Origin: Caldicellulosiruptor saccharolyticus DSM 8903
GTDB taxonomy: Bacteria > Bacillota > Thermoanaerobacteria > Caldicellulosiruptorales > Caldicellulosiruptoraceae
Direction of reading: 5' to 3'
DNA length: 42,500 bases
Assembly (NCBI RefSeq): GCF_000016545.1
Contig: NC_009437.1
Location: forward strand, 490,001 to 532,500
Made by a program: the position numbers and the translations under genes. Of the stretch, positions 34,457 through 42,419 are shown piece after piece; position 1 is the stretch's first letter, and each line of letters starts with the position of its first letter. Below the pieces are notes generated by a model. That model saw nothing but the letters and a program-made list of their open reading frames with translations. It was not told the origin of the DNA and searched no databases.

Positions 34457-35323
34457 ATGAAAAAAATTATTTCGGTTCTTGTCTCAATAGCTTTAATCTT
34501 TTCCTTGTCAGGTTTTGCTTTAGCAGAAAAGAATAATGCAGTTATAAAACCTGTCAGTTCTTTAAATGAGGAAGAGAAAGCAGTGAAAAGCACGATAGAG
34601 CAATTCCTTAATAGATCTTTCCAGTCCTTTGTATCTCTAGAAGAAGGAAACATCAATGATATAACTGAAGATAATGACAGTACATATACATACAAAATGT
34701 TTAATAAACAACAAATAGAATTATATAAAGAATTCGGAATTAGCTATCAATGGTTTAAATTGAATCCTTGCTACAGATCAATTTCTATAAAAAATAACCA
34801 AGCTGATGTGAAATTAATCTTGGATGTAAATTATCAGCTTACAGGGGTTGATGTCGAATCGGGGATGTACGGTATTAATTTTGATTTTGTTTTGAACAAT
34901 AAAAACGGAATATGGACTATAAGTAAAATTGATTCGGATTATGATCTGTTTAATAAATTTAAGGAAAATATAAAAAATGAAGCTAAACAACTAATATCTG
35001 GTAGTTCGATTAAAGAAGCAGTAAACAAGGCTTACCAAAAGAAAATAGATGATTTTCAGACCATGAAAGTTCAGATATCCGATGCCAAAACAGAAAAAAT
35101 TAGCAAAGAGCCTTCAAGTGATGTTATTATTACTGCAACCTATCCTTATAATAGTTCTAATGGAGTAGCATATGCTACAAGATTTGTAGGCGGTGATTCA
35201 ACTAGTGTAGGTGATTCATACACTTTAGAAAGCGCCCATCCATATACCAACAATTATACTAATACATGGACAATAAGTAAAACAGGTGCAGTAAGTATTC
35301 GTGTCCATTTTTTAAAGAATTAG
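34457..35323 (+). pseudogene. Secreted CUB-like/amidase protein gene, N-terminal segment
   Basis: This segment encodes 288 residues: a signal peptide (MKKIISVLVSIALIFSLSG, cleavage near ALA-E24), an alpha/beta region (about 35-200) and the first half of a CUB-like domain (from HPYTNNYTNTWTISKTGA to IRVHF). A one-base insertion in the A-run at 35314-35316 causes the stop at 35323. Dropping that base gives HFLRISTEDGWDYV, which continues into the next segment. With the frameshift fixed and the IS removed, 34457-37169 encodes 527 aa. The RBS is GGAGAGGAG. It is probably co-transcribed with the preceding gene from the ECF promoter. Confidence 0.7.
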
Positions 35324-35786
35324 TACAGAGGATGGTTGGGATTATGTGACAACTGATGCAGGAGATGAATTCACAGGTTCTTACGATAGTGGTGTTTGGA
35401 GTAGTTGGAAACAGGGTTCCAGCATAAAAGTTACACTTAATACAGATTCCTCTGTTACTGATTGGGGGTTTAAAATTGATAGAATTGACTATCGTTACTT
35501 TTATAATACTGAACTTACGAGTCCGGGCACTTGGGATTGCACAAATTTTGTAAGTCAATGTATATGGGCCGCATACGGAGGGTATGTTTCAGGAAATGAT
35601 ACTCAAACAAGAACCAATATTTCTAATAAAGTTAGAATGGTTAATGGAACGTATACTACAGGATGGTTTGGGGGTACAGGAGGAGGTTCGGGTCCTTGGG
35701 AAAATGTTGGAAGTTTATGGACTTTTGCTACAAATTCATCAAAGACTTACGGACCAAATGCCACAGGTATAAATAATAATGCATAT
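35324..35786 (+). pseudogene. Secreted CUB-like/amidase protein gene, middle segment
   Basis: This is the second half of the CUB-like domain (WSSWKQGSSIKVTLNTDSSV, then DWGFKIDRIDY) and the start of a putative amidase domain (Amidase_6 type). The hallmark WDCTNFVSQCIWAAYGG contains the likely catalytic Cys. The frame is cut after NNNAY by the IS at 35787-36901. Excision of the IS and one 13-bp repeat would join it in frame to YNNISPSSVLLGDVLQ. Confidence 0.7.
35774..35786. repeat. Direct repeat at left end of the 1.1 kb IS
   Basis: TAATAATGCATAT is identical to 36902-36914, and both copies are read in the same frame of the amidase gene. It is taken as a target duplication of about 12-13 bp. 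Confidence 0.75.
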
Positions 35787-35832
35787 CAAGTTGTTGAATA
35801 AATAATTATACCATTAATGTTACTATATAGAA

Positions 35833-36780
35833 CTATAAATTATTCCACGTGTATTTAAAAGAAAATTTACAGTTTTCAATTTTTTGAATATAGACCTCTA
35901 TCAAATAAGTAATCATAATCCAGTCTACATGCTTCTTATATGTTCTAAAACCTCTTAACCTTACTTGTTCTAAATTGTATTCTCCTTTTAACTTACCAAA
36001 TAATCTTTCTATTTTTGTCCTCTGCTTATATAACTTTTGTCCTTCTTCGCTTCTTAAAAATTCCATATTTTTTATCCTCAAAATATTTTTTACATTACTG
36101 AAATCCTTACTATTTCTCTTATTTACCGCCGCTACAAACTTCATCCCAAGTCTATCTGACACCTCAAACCATTTCGCACAATCATAACCTGCATCTGCCA
36201 ATATCACTTCAGGTCCAAATATCTTAGCTTCATACAAAAGTTCTACTACTTTACTGTCATGGATATTTGCACATGTCAACCACCATACTATAGGTATAAC
36301 CTCGCTTTCAACTGTTGCTAACACATGTAATTTATACCCATTGTAAAAACCTAAACTAACACATACTCCTACTTCTGCCTCTTTGTCACCCCTCGAGCTT
36401 CTCAAAGGTGTAGAATCTATAGCACAAACTTTTGTCTGCGGATCTATTTCTCTCACTAAAATTCTTGCTATCCCTTCTATATATTCTTCTTCAATTACTT
36501 TTGCCCATTTCGAAAAATATGTATGATCGGGGCTCTTTTCTATCCCTATAGCCTTTTTAAATTCTTCATCTTCATTTATCTTGTATTCTAATTCCCTGAA
36601 ACTGTTTATCTTGTTTTTGACTTTGTAAACAAAACAAGCTATTATATGGCTTAGCTTAAATTTCTTCGGTCTTCCTCTCCTGCTACTTTTTATCTTTAAT
36701 CCCAAGGCTTTTATTACTTTCTCAATTGTCATAAGTATCTTTAAAAATTTTTGTTTTTGTGTTTTAATAAAATTAGTCAT
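35833..36780 (-). CDS. Transposase, IS4/IS5-type DDE
   Basis: The protein has 315 aa. DDE residues are in CAIDSTPLRSS, ILADAGYD and the YREK signature YKQRTKIERLFGKLK, which matches Y-x2-R-x3-E-x6-K exactly. The N-terminal part is basic (SSRRGRPKKFKLSH), suiting DNA binding. The start is set at ATG 36780 because AGGAGG lies 6 nt before it; the ATG at 36786 touches the RBS. No frameshift is seen, so the enzyme may be active. Its RBS can be masked by an upstream complementary sequence. Confidence 0.85.
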   Translation of the reverse strand: MTNFIKTQKQKFLKILMTIEKVIKALGLKIKSSRRGRPKKFKLSHIIACFVYKVKNKINSFRELEYKINEDEEFKKAIGIEKSPDHTYFSKWAKVIEEEYIEGIARILVREIDPQTKVCAIDSTPLRSSRGDKEAEVGVCVSLGFYNGYKLHVLATVESEVIPIVWWLTCANIHDSKVVELLYEAKIFGPEVILADAGYDCAKWFEVSDRLGMKFVAAVNKRNSKDFSNVKNILRIKNMEFLRSEEGQKLYKQRTKIERLFGKLKGEYNLEQVRLRGFRTYKKHVDWIMITYLIEVYIQKIENCKFSFKYTWNNL

Positions 36781-36781
36781 T

Positions 36782-36846
36782 GCCATCCTCCTTAGTTACG
36801 TGTTTTTAGTCTTCTCTTGCTATAATTTTACCTTAAGGAGGATGGC
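36782..36846 (-). promoter_or_regulatory. Inverted repeat masking the transposase RBS
   Basis: GCCATCCTCCTTA (36782-36794) and TAAGGAGGATGGC (36834-36846) are perfect 13-bp complements with a 39-nt spacer. In minus-strand RNA the downstream arm is the Shine-Dalgarno of the transposase. Transcripts entering from outside the IS would fold and hide it; transcripts starting within the loop would not. A TATAG-type box (36825-36820) lies in the loop. Confidence 0.6.
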
Positions 36847-36901
36847 TTTTTATATATATCTATTTATTGTCTTTTCTGTTAATCTGTTTTATTCAACAAG
36901 C

Positions 36902-37169
36902 TAATAATGCATATTATAATAATATAAGTCCAAGCAGCGTATTATTAGGAGACGTGTTGCAATTTTACGACTATGATATAAGTGACTATCACCATTCAGT
37001 ATATGTAACATATAAACCGTCAAGTGGTGTAACTTGGGATAATTTGTTAGTTTGTCAGCATTCAAGCGATGTGAAAAATAGACCTGTTATTGAACTTATC
37101 AATGCCTTTGGAGGCTCTTCTTGTAAAATGAGACGGATGACGTTTTCAAGTGCATCATTTAGCAGCTAA
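36902..37169 (+). pseudogene. Secreted CUB-like/amidase protein gene, C-terminal segment
   Basis: It starts with the right copy of the 13-bp repeat (36902-36914). It encodes the end of the Amidase_6-like domain: SVLLGDVLQFYDYD, then YHHSVYVTYKP with the likely catalytic His, and LLVCQHSSDVKNRPVIELIN. It stops at 37169. It has no start of its own and belongs to the gene begun at 34457. Confidence 0.7.
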
Positions 37170-37229
37170 TTTCAAAATGTACTAAAGATTCGGTAATAGA
37201 CAATTAAATTAAGTCTTACGTTAATGGTA

Positions 37230-37286
37230 TATAATGGGAATTAAAAAGGTAGGGCATTGGAAATAAGACTCATGTTCTATTTCCAA
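37230..37286 (+). promoter_or_regulatory. Possible promoter and hairpin before the lipoprotein gene
   Basis: An extended -10 (TGGTATATAAT, 37225-37235) has no clear -35. A perfect 9-bp hairpin follows, TTGGAAATA (37257-37265)/TATTTCCAA (37278-37286), then CCCCCTTTATTTT. The hairpin may act as terminator of the amidase gene or as a leader element. Confidence 0.35.
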
Positions 37287-37357
37287 CCCCCTTTATTTTA
37301 AATAATACTATTAATGTGATTTTATATAATTAAAATTGTTTTGATTGGAGAACCCAA

Positions 37358-38023
37358 ATGAAAAAATATCTTTTTTTTCTGTTGATAATAGTATTTTTAA
37401 GTACTTCAGCTTGTAGCACTATAAGTGAAAATGATTCTAAAAAACATTCATCACTAAATAGCAAACCTATACAGGTGAATGATAGTGAAAATGAAACAAT
37501 TAAAGATGCCTTAAAAAAAGCAATAATTGATACATACAGCATAATTAAGGGAAATACTGAGATTTTAAAAATAAAAAAATATGCGCAAGGTTACCTGGTT
37601 TTAGTGCTACGTCAAGGTGAAAGTGGGGGTATTGCGATTTATTACGTTGAAGAAAAGGAAGGCAGAAATTTCATTGCAAACGGCGTAGCAGGAGGCGATG
37701 CAGCAATGAGCATGGGATTTGGAGTAAACAGGCTTGTTCTTGGAAATGACACAATTTTCTTTTGTAATCTTAACGACTCAACTTGGATACCTGAAAACGA
37801 TACAAGGAAAGAAACGAATTATGCCAGGATAGTTTTTGATTTTGATGATGGCAATACAATAGAAGAAAAGGTAGAAAACGATAAGGGGTATATATTAATT
37901 TATAATGGCGTTGTGAATGTTAAAGACATGAAACTGTACAATGCCGATAATGAACTTGTGAATGTTTATAAAGATGTCGGCGCTACTAAAGAGGTAGACT
38001 ACCGTCTTTTAAATAGCCAATGA
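37358..38023 (+). CDS. Lipoprotein of unknown function
   Basis: The 221-aa protein has a lipoprotein signal: K2-K3, a hydrophobic core (4-15) and lipobox LSTSAC with the lipidated Cys at 19. A short polar linker (20-45) follows, then a compact alpha/beta domain with beta-rich repeats such as YLVLVLRQGESGGIAIYYVEE and a glycine/alanine-rich turn (NGVAGGDAAMSMGFG). I do not recognise the family. GGAG lies 7 nt before the ATG. It is intact, unlike the neighbouring secreted-protein genes, and it lies in the same island. Confidence 0.7.
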   Translation: MKKYLFFLLIIVFLSTSACSTISENDSKKHSSLNSKPIQVNDSENETIKDALKKAIIDTYSIIKGNTEILKIKKYAQGYLVLVLRQGESGGIAIYYVEEKEGRNFIANGVAGGDAAMSMGFGVNRLVLGNDTIFFCNLNDSTWIPENDTRKETNYARIVFDFDDGNTIEEKVENDKGYILIYNGVVNVKDMKLYNADNELVNVYKDVGATKEVDYRLLNSQ

Positions 38024-38090
38024 ATCTGAAAGATTGAATGGCTTCTTCGAGTTTCCATAAATTACATCGTAACGATTAAGTGATGATAAT

Positions 38091-38120
38091 TGTCACAAAA
38101 ACCTCCCTTGTTTTGTCTTA
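38091..38120 (+). promoter_or_regulatory. Orphan ECF-type promoter
   Basis: TGTCACA (38091-38097), 16 nt, TGTCTTA (38114-38120), the same as at 33901-33930. The leader also matches (AGACA at 38129-38133, then GGAGGTTTTT at 38141-38150). Downstream only a six-codon frame from TTG 38154 remains, so the target gene is lost. Confidence 0.6.
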
Positions 38121-38556
38121 ATTGATAGAGACACACAGGCGGAGGTTTTTATTTTGAGAAAAATGAACAGTTAATAGTACTTTTAATTTTATTCAAATCG
38201 CCTTGGATCAACAAAAGCCGGTTCAAGGCTTCTACAATAGATAGTTCTATAATATGCAACATCACCGGGCAAATAGAAGGGCGGTAATAACATTGCACTG
38301 CATATCCCAAAGAGAAAAAATTGAAGCATTCTTTATGAACAACGAAAAGAAAAATTCGGCATGACAACACCTGCCGAACTTAAATAGAGGCTGAGCGTAT
38401 GGCGGGTGCTGCCGTGTAGGTTGGAGCTGACGAGGTTGATATTGTATGGTCTGGACTTCATACAATATCAAGCGGTTCTCTGCCAATATACATAAGGCAA
38501 AAGCTATACGCCGGAAAAGATTCCATCTGTTAATGATAAAATAAAATCATCAGAAA
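38121..38556 (+). other. Decayed coding DNA between the orphan promoter and IS21
   Basis: There is no intact gene. Short plus-strand frames look like gene remnants: one ending REKIEAFFMNNEKKNSA, before about 38363, and one from about 38417 encoding GADEVDIVWSGLHTISSG, then LPIYIRQKLYAGKDSIC, up to a stop at about 38532. I do not recognise the parent genes. Base use is like that of the island. The region ends at the left IS21 end. Confidence 0.4.
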
Positions 38557-38654
38557 TGACATCAAAAATTCCCCACCTGCTACTTAAAAAGAAGCCTTCT
38601 GTAGTGTAGAATGGAAAGTATGGGAAAACTACAGGAGGAGAAGATAATAAGAAA

Positions 38655-40076
38655 ATGTTGGGGGTTGCAATGCACACAACAATCTACACTCTTTTCAAAC
38701 AGGGATACAACAAAAGTCAAATAGCAAGGTTGTTAAACGTGGATAGAAAAACTGTTAGAAAAGTAATCCAAGACATTGAACAGAAAGGAGAAGTTGAGAG
38801 AAAATCAAAAAATTCAGTATTGGATAATTACAGGCAATTCATTGAGGCAAAAGTTAACAAAGGACTTTCAGCAAAGAAAATATATCAAACTCTACAAGCA
38901 GAATTTGGTTTTGAAGGAAGCTACTCGAATGTAAGAAGATATGTCCAAAAGATAAAACAAAAGATAGCAAATTCAAAGGTGTACATGGTTTTAACAACGC
39001 TACCTGCAGAAGAAGCTCAAGTTGATTTTGGATATATAGGTAAGATAAAAGTTGATGGGAAATTCAAAAAAGCATGGGTATTTACAATGGTTTTAAGTTA
39101 TTCAAGATATATGTATGCAGAGATAGTATTTGACCAGACAGTTGAAACATTTATACAGTGTCATAAGAACGCATTTAAGTATTTTGGTGGAGTAGTAGAA
39201 GTTGTGAAGATAGACAATTTAAAAGCAGGTGTATTGAATGTTGATTTTTATGAAGCGCAAATACAAAAGGATTATGCAAGTTTTGCAAGCCACTATGGAT
39301 TTTTACCTCAGCCTTGCAGGGTATACACACCGACTGATAAAGGCAAGGTAGAATCGACAGTTAAGTATATTAAGCAAAACTGTTTTTCTGGGGAAGAATT
39401 TAAGGATATTGATGAGGCGAGGGAGCATTTAAAAAACTGGCTTGATGATGTAGCAAATGTGAGAGTACATGGCACAACCAAGAAAGTTCCCAAAGAAGTT
39501 TTCCTCTTAGAAGAGAAAGAAAAGTTAATAGCTCTTCCTATTGAGGAATACCACATATCAAAAAGTTCAATTCATAAAGTAACTACTAACTGTCATCTCA
39601 TATACAAAGGGAACTATTATTCAGTGCCATATGAGTATGCAGGATATGAAGTAGAGGTAGTTGAGATGGGCAAATACGTAACCAACAAAGAACACTATCC
39701 CTCGTCTAAGAATATAACAACTGAGGATATATTGTCAAGGCAGAGGGATAAAATATCAGAAATTGGTAATTGGGCGCTGAAGTTTTTTGAGGAATTTATT
39801 AAGCAGGAAGGATTTAAAAAGTATGATTACAGAAGCATAAGTGGGATAATAGCACTAAAAGAGAGATATGGAGCAGAGGCAGTGGACAATGCGTGTAAGA
39901 GGGCTTTAAAATTTGGAGGATTGAGCTACAAGGTTGTGAAGAATATATGTGAAAAAGGGATAAGCGATTTGCCTGAGTATGAAGATGAGAGCTATATCAA
40001 TGAGGAAATAACAGAGCTTTACAGGGATATCAGGGAATATGACAAATTGCTTAAGATAGGAGAATTGCAAAGATGA
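38655..40076 (+). CDS. istA: IS21 transposase IstA
   Basis: The protein has 473 aa. The N-terminal HTH includes GYNKSQIARLLNVDRKTVRKV (15-35, broken by family-variable residues), and the integrase core has DDE residues D124 (AQVDFGYIG), D187 (KIDNLKAG) and E233 (DKGKVESTVKYIK). The C-terminal beta domain follows. ATG 38655 is the upstream start; ATG 38670, with GGGGG just ahead, is an alternative. AGGAGGAG lies further up. The stop overlaps the istB start. The frame is intact. Confidence 0.9.
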   Translation: MLGVAMHTTIYTLFKQGYNKSQIARLLNVDRKTVRKVIQDIEQKGEVERKSKNSVLDNYRQFIEAKVNKGLSAKKIYQTLQAEFGFEGSYSNVRRYVQKIKQKIANSKVYMVLTTLPAEEAQVDFGYIGKIKVDGKFKKAWVFTMVLSYSRYMYAEIVFDQTVETFIQCHKNAFKYFGGVVEVVKIDNLKAGVLNVDFYEAQIQKDYASFASHYGFLPQPCRVYTPTDKGKVESTVKYIKQNCFSGEEFKDIDEAREHLKNWLDDVANVRVHGTTKKVPKEVFLLEEKEKLIALPIEEYHISKSSIHKVTTNCHLIYKGNYYSVPYEYAGYEVEVVEMGKYVTNKEHYPSSKNITTEDILSRQRDKISEIGNWALKFFEEFIKQEGFKKYDYRSISGIIALKERYGAEAVDNACKRALKFGGLSYKVVKNICEKGISDLPEYEDESYINEEITELYRDIREYDKLLKIGELQR

Positions 40077-40865
40077 ATGATCTTTTGTTGGGGAAGCTAA
40101 GGGATTTGAAATTATCTGGGATAATAAAGAGTTTTGATTTAAGAGTAGAGGAAGCTATTAAGAATAACTTTTCTTATCAAGAGTTTTTTGAAATATTGAT
40201 AAACGATGAAGTGAGTAACAGGAGAATAAACAGTAATCAAAAGAGGATAAGCAAAGCGAGGTTTCCATGGCACAAGACATTAGAAGAATACAATTTTAGT
40301 TATCAGCCTTCAATTAATAAGAGGTTTATATACAATTTGGCGACCTGTGAATTTGTCCGCAAGAAAGAGAATGTGTGCATCAATAGGACCGCCAGGGACA
40401 GGAAAAACACACCTTGCAATAGCAATAGGACTAAAAGCTGTAGCACTTGGATATAGAGTTTTGTTTACCACAGCAAACGAGATGTTAGAAGAGCTGTATA
40501 TTTCAAGAGCTGATAATTCGTATCAACAAAAGTTAAAAAACTATGTTAATGTGGACCTGTTGATAATAGATAAGCTAAGCTTAAGGAAATTTAACCAAAG
40601 CAGTGTAGATGATTTTTATGAGATAATATCGAAGAGGTACGAGAGAGGATCAATAATAATAACTACAAACAAGGTATTTGAAGAGTGGCCGAGGATATTT
40701 TATGACCCAGTCTTAGCAACGGCAATTTTAGATAGATTTGTACATCACTGTCATTTTGTAGTTATCAAGGGTGAAAGTTATAGGATGAAACAACGGGAAG
40801 GGGCTATAAAAGCTTTAACAGATGATTCCAAGAATGAGTCAAATCAGTTAGATAATGATAATTAA
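40073..40865 (+). pseudogene. istB: IS21 ATPase IstB, frameshifted
   Basis: The first frame (40073 to about 40380) gives the IstB N-terminus up to CEFVRKKENVCI. The second carries the Walker A motif IGPPGTGKTH and the rest to 40865. One extra A near 40382-40383 (ATCAATAGG instead of ATCATAGG) breaks the gene just before Walker A. Corrected, it encodes 263 aa, the normal length. The Walker B region reads LLIIDKLSLRKF, where the family usually has IIDD or IIDE, so the ATPase would be impaired even if the frame were restored. Transposition of this copy probably needs IstB supplied in trans. Confidence 0.85.
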
Positions 40866-40931
40866 ATTTTTTTGAAAACAGGTGGGGAAAAAATATTATC
40901 AAAAGTGGGGAAAAGGTATTGACAATAACAC

Positions 40932-42266
40932 ACGAAAAAGCGTGAAGAATTTAACCGGATGATAGAAGAATGCATGCAGGGCAAAATCGATATGATAATT
41001 ACGAAATCTATCAGCCGGTTTGCAAGAAATACGCTGGACTGCCTAAAGTACATAAGGCAGCTTAAAGAAAAAAATATTCCGGTTTACTTTGAAAAGGAAA
41101 ATATAAACACATTGGATTCCAAAGGGGAAATCCTGCTGACAATTATGGCATCTTTGGCACAGCAAGAAAGCCAATCGTTAAGCCAGAATGTAAAACTGGG
41201 TATTCAGTACCGATATCAGCAAGGAAAAATCCACATTAATCACAACCGGTTTCTTGGCTATACAAAGGATAAGGATGGCAATTTAGTTATCGTACCTGAA
41301 GAAGCAGAGATCGTTAAACGCATTTACAGAGAATACCTTGAAGGTTCTAGTATGCTACAGATAGCTAGGGGTTTGAAGGCTGACGGAATTCTGACAGGTG
41401 CAGGCAATCACAGATGGCATACCAGCACCATCAATAAGATTTTGAGGAATGAAAAATATATCGGTGATGCGCTGCTGCAGAAAACCTATACTGTAGATTT
41501 TTTATCGAAGAAAAGGGTACCCAATAACGGTATAGTTCCACAATACTATGTAGAAAACAGCCATGAACCCATAATCCCGCGTGAAATTTATATGCAGGTT
41601 CAGGAACAGCTTGTCAAAAGAAGATGTGTGCATATAAGTAAGAATGGAAAGAAAAGAAACTATAGCAATAATCATCCTTTATCACAGATAGTTTTCTGCG
41701 GCAATTGTCATGAGATATTCCGCAGGGTTCATTGGAATAACCGAGGGAAAAAATCCATCGTTTGGAGATGCGTCAGCAGATTGGAAAACACCGGTTTGTT
41801 TTGTACCGCTTCCACTATACTTGAAGATACGCTTAAAGAGAAAATTGTAGAAGCCATCAATGTAGCGGTCAGCGGAAAAAACTCTTTTCTGGCCATACTG
41901 AAGAAGAATATTGAAACCGTATTAAGCGTGGATTTGGATGAGACTACAGCAGATATTGATAAAAGGCTGGAAGAGCTTCAAGCCGAGTTGATCCAATTGG
42001 CAAATTCAAAGGAAGCATATGATAATATTGTCAATGAGATTTACCGCTTACGGGACTTAAGGCAAGAAACACTATCAAGAAACGCTCTCCGTCAAGATAA
42101 GCGGGATCGGATAGCTGAAATGACTGACTTTCTTAACACGCAAACCGGTGATATAACGGAGTTTGATGATAAACTGGTTAGAAAACTTGTTGAAAAAGCA
42201 ATTGTATATGATGACAGGCTAGTGGTAGAGTTTAAGTCAGGGTTAGAAATAGAAGTAAACCTATAA
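40932..42266 (+). pseudogene. Large serine recombinase, N-terminal truncated
   Basis: The remnant begins [20 protein letters not shown], in the middle of the resolvase catalytic domain. About the first 55-60 residues, with the catalytic Ser, are missing, replaced by the IS21 end 8 bp upstream. The rest is intact: [17 protein letters not shown], the recombinase domain ([20 protein letters not shown], then [19 protein letters not shown]), the zinc-ribbon ([11 protein letters not shown], then WRCVSR...CTASTI) and a coiled coil (about 330-400). An in-frame ATG at 40959 would give 435 aa but no catalytic Ser. Such recombinases integrate and excise clostridial mobile islands. Its loss suggests the island is stranded. 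Confidence 0.85.
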
Positions 42267-42337
42267 GCTCGTATTAAGATAGCCGCCAGTAGGGGAAGAG
42301 TACTTATACTATTATAAATAACTACAGGAGACATAAT

Positions 42338-42415
42338 TGGATTACCGATTGCGGGAGCAGAAGCAAAATGCGCTGGTTAAAAATGCAGAGCGTGAAGGAA
42401 GAAGCAGCGAATAGC
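42338..42415 (+). CDS. Possible small protein downstream of the recombinase
   Basis: AGGAG lies 7 nt before TTG 42338. The frame encodes 25 residues (MDYRLREQKQNALVKNAERE, then GRSSE) and stops. It is highly charged and helical in character. I do not recognise it, and a short frame like this may be chance; the good RBS is the only support. Confidence 0.25.
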
Positions 42416-42419
42416 CGAA

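Larger units (their letters stand above)
35787..36901 (-). mobile_element. IS4/IS5-superfamily insertion sequence, about 1115 bp
   Basis: Near-terminal 12-bp inverted repeats TTGTTGAATAAA (35791-35802) and TTTATTCAACAA (36888-36899) lie inside 13-bp direct repeats. One transposase is encoded on the minus strand. The exact ends are uncertain by 2-4 nt because the outermost bases do not pair. It splits the secreted amidase gene. Confidence 0.8.
38557..40924 (+). mobile_element. IS21-family insertion sequence, about 2.37 kb
   Basis: The istA-istB order with 4-bp overlap defines the family. The left end TGACATC precedes TTCCCCACCTG (38569-38579); at the right end the complement CAGGTGGGGAA (40879-40889) occurs, then a second GTGGGGAA (40905-40912), then ...TTGACA ending at 40924. 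TG...CA termini and repeated inner motifs are typical of IS21. Flanking bases do not show a target duplication. Confidence 0.75.

Noticed and set aside
35805-37236. Shared TTAATGGTATA between the IS left end (complement) and the lipoprotein upstream region
   Set aside because: An 11-bp AT-rich match is expected by chance in this sequence and has no wider similarity.
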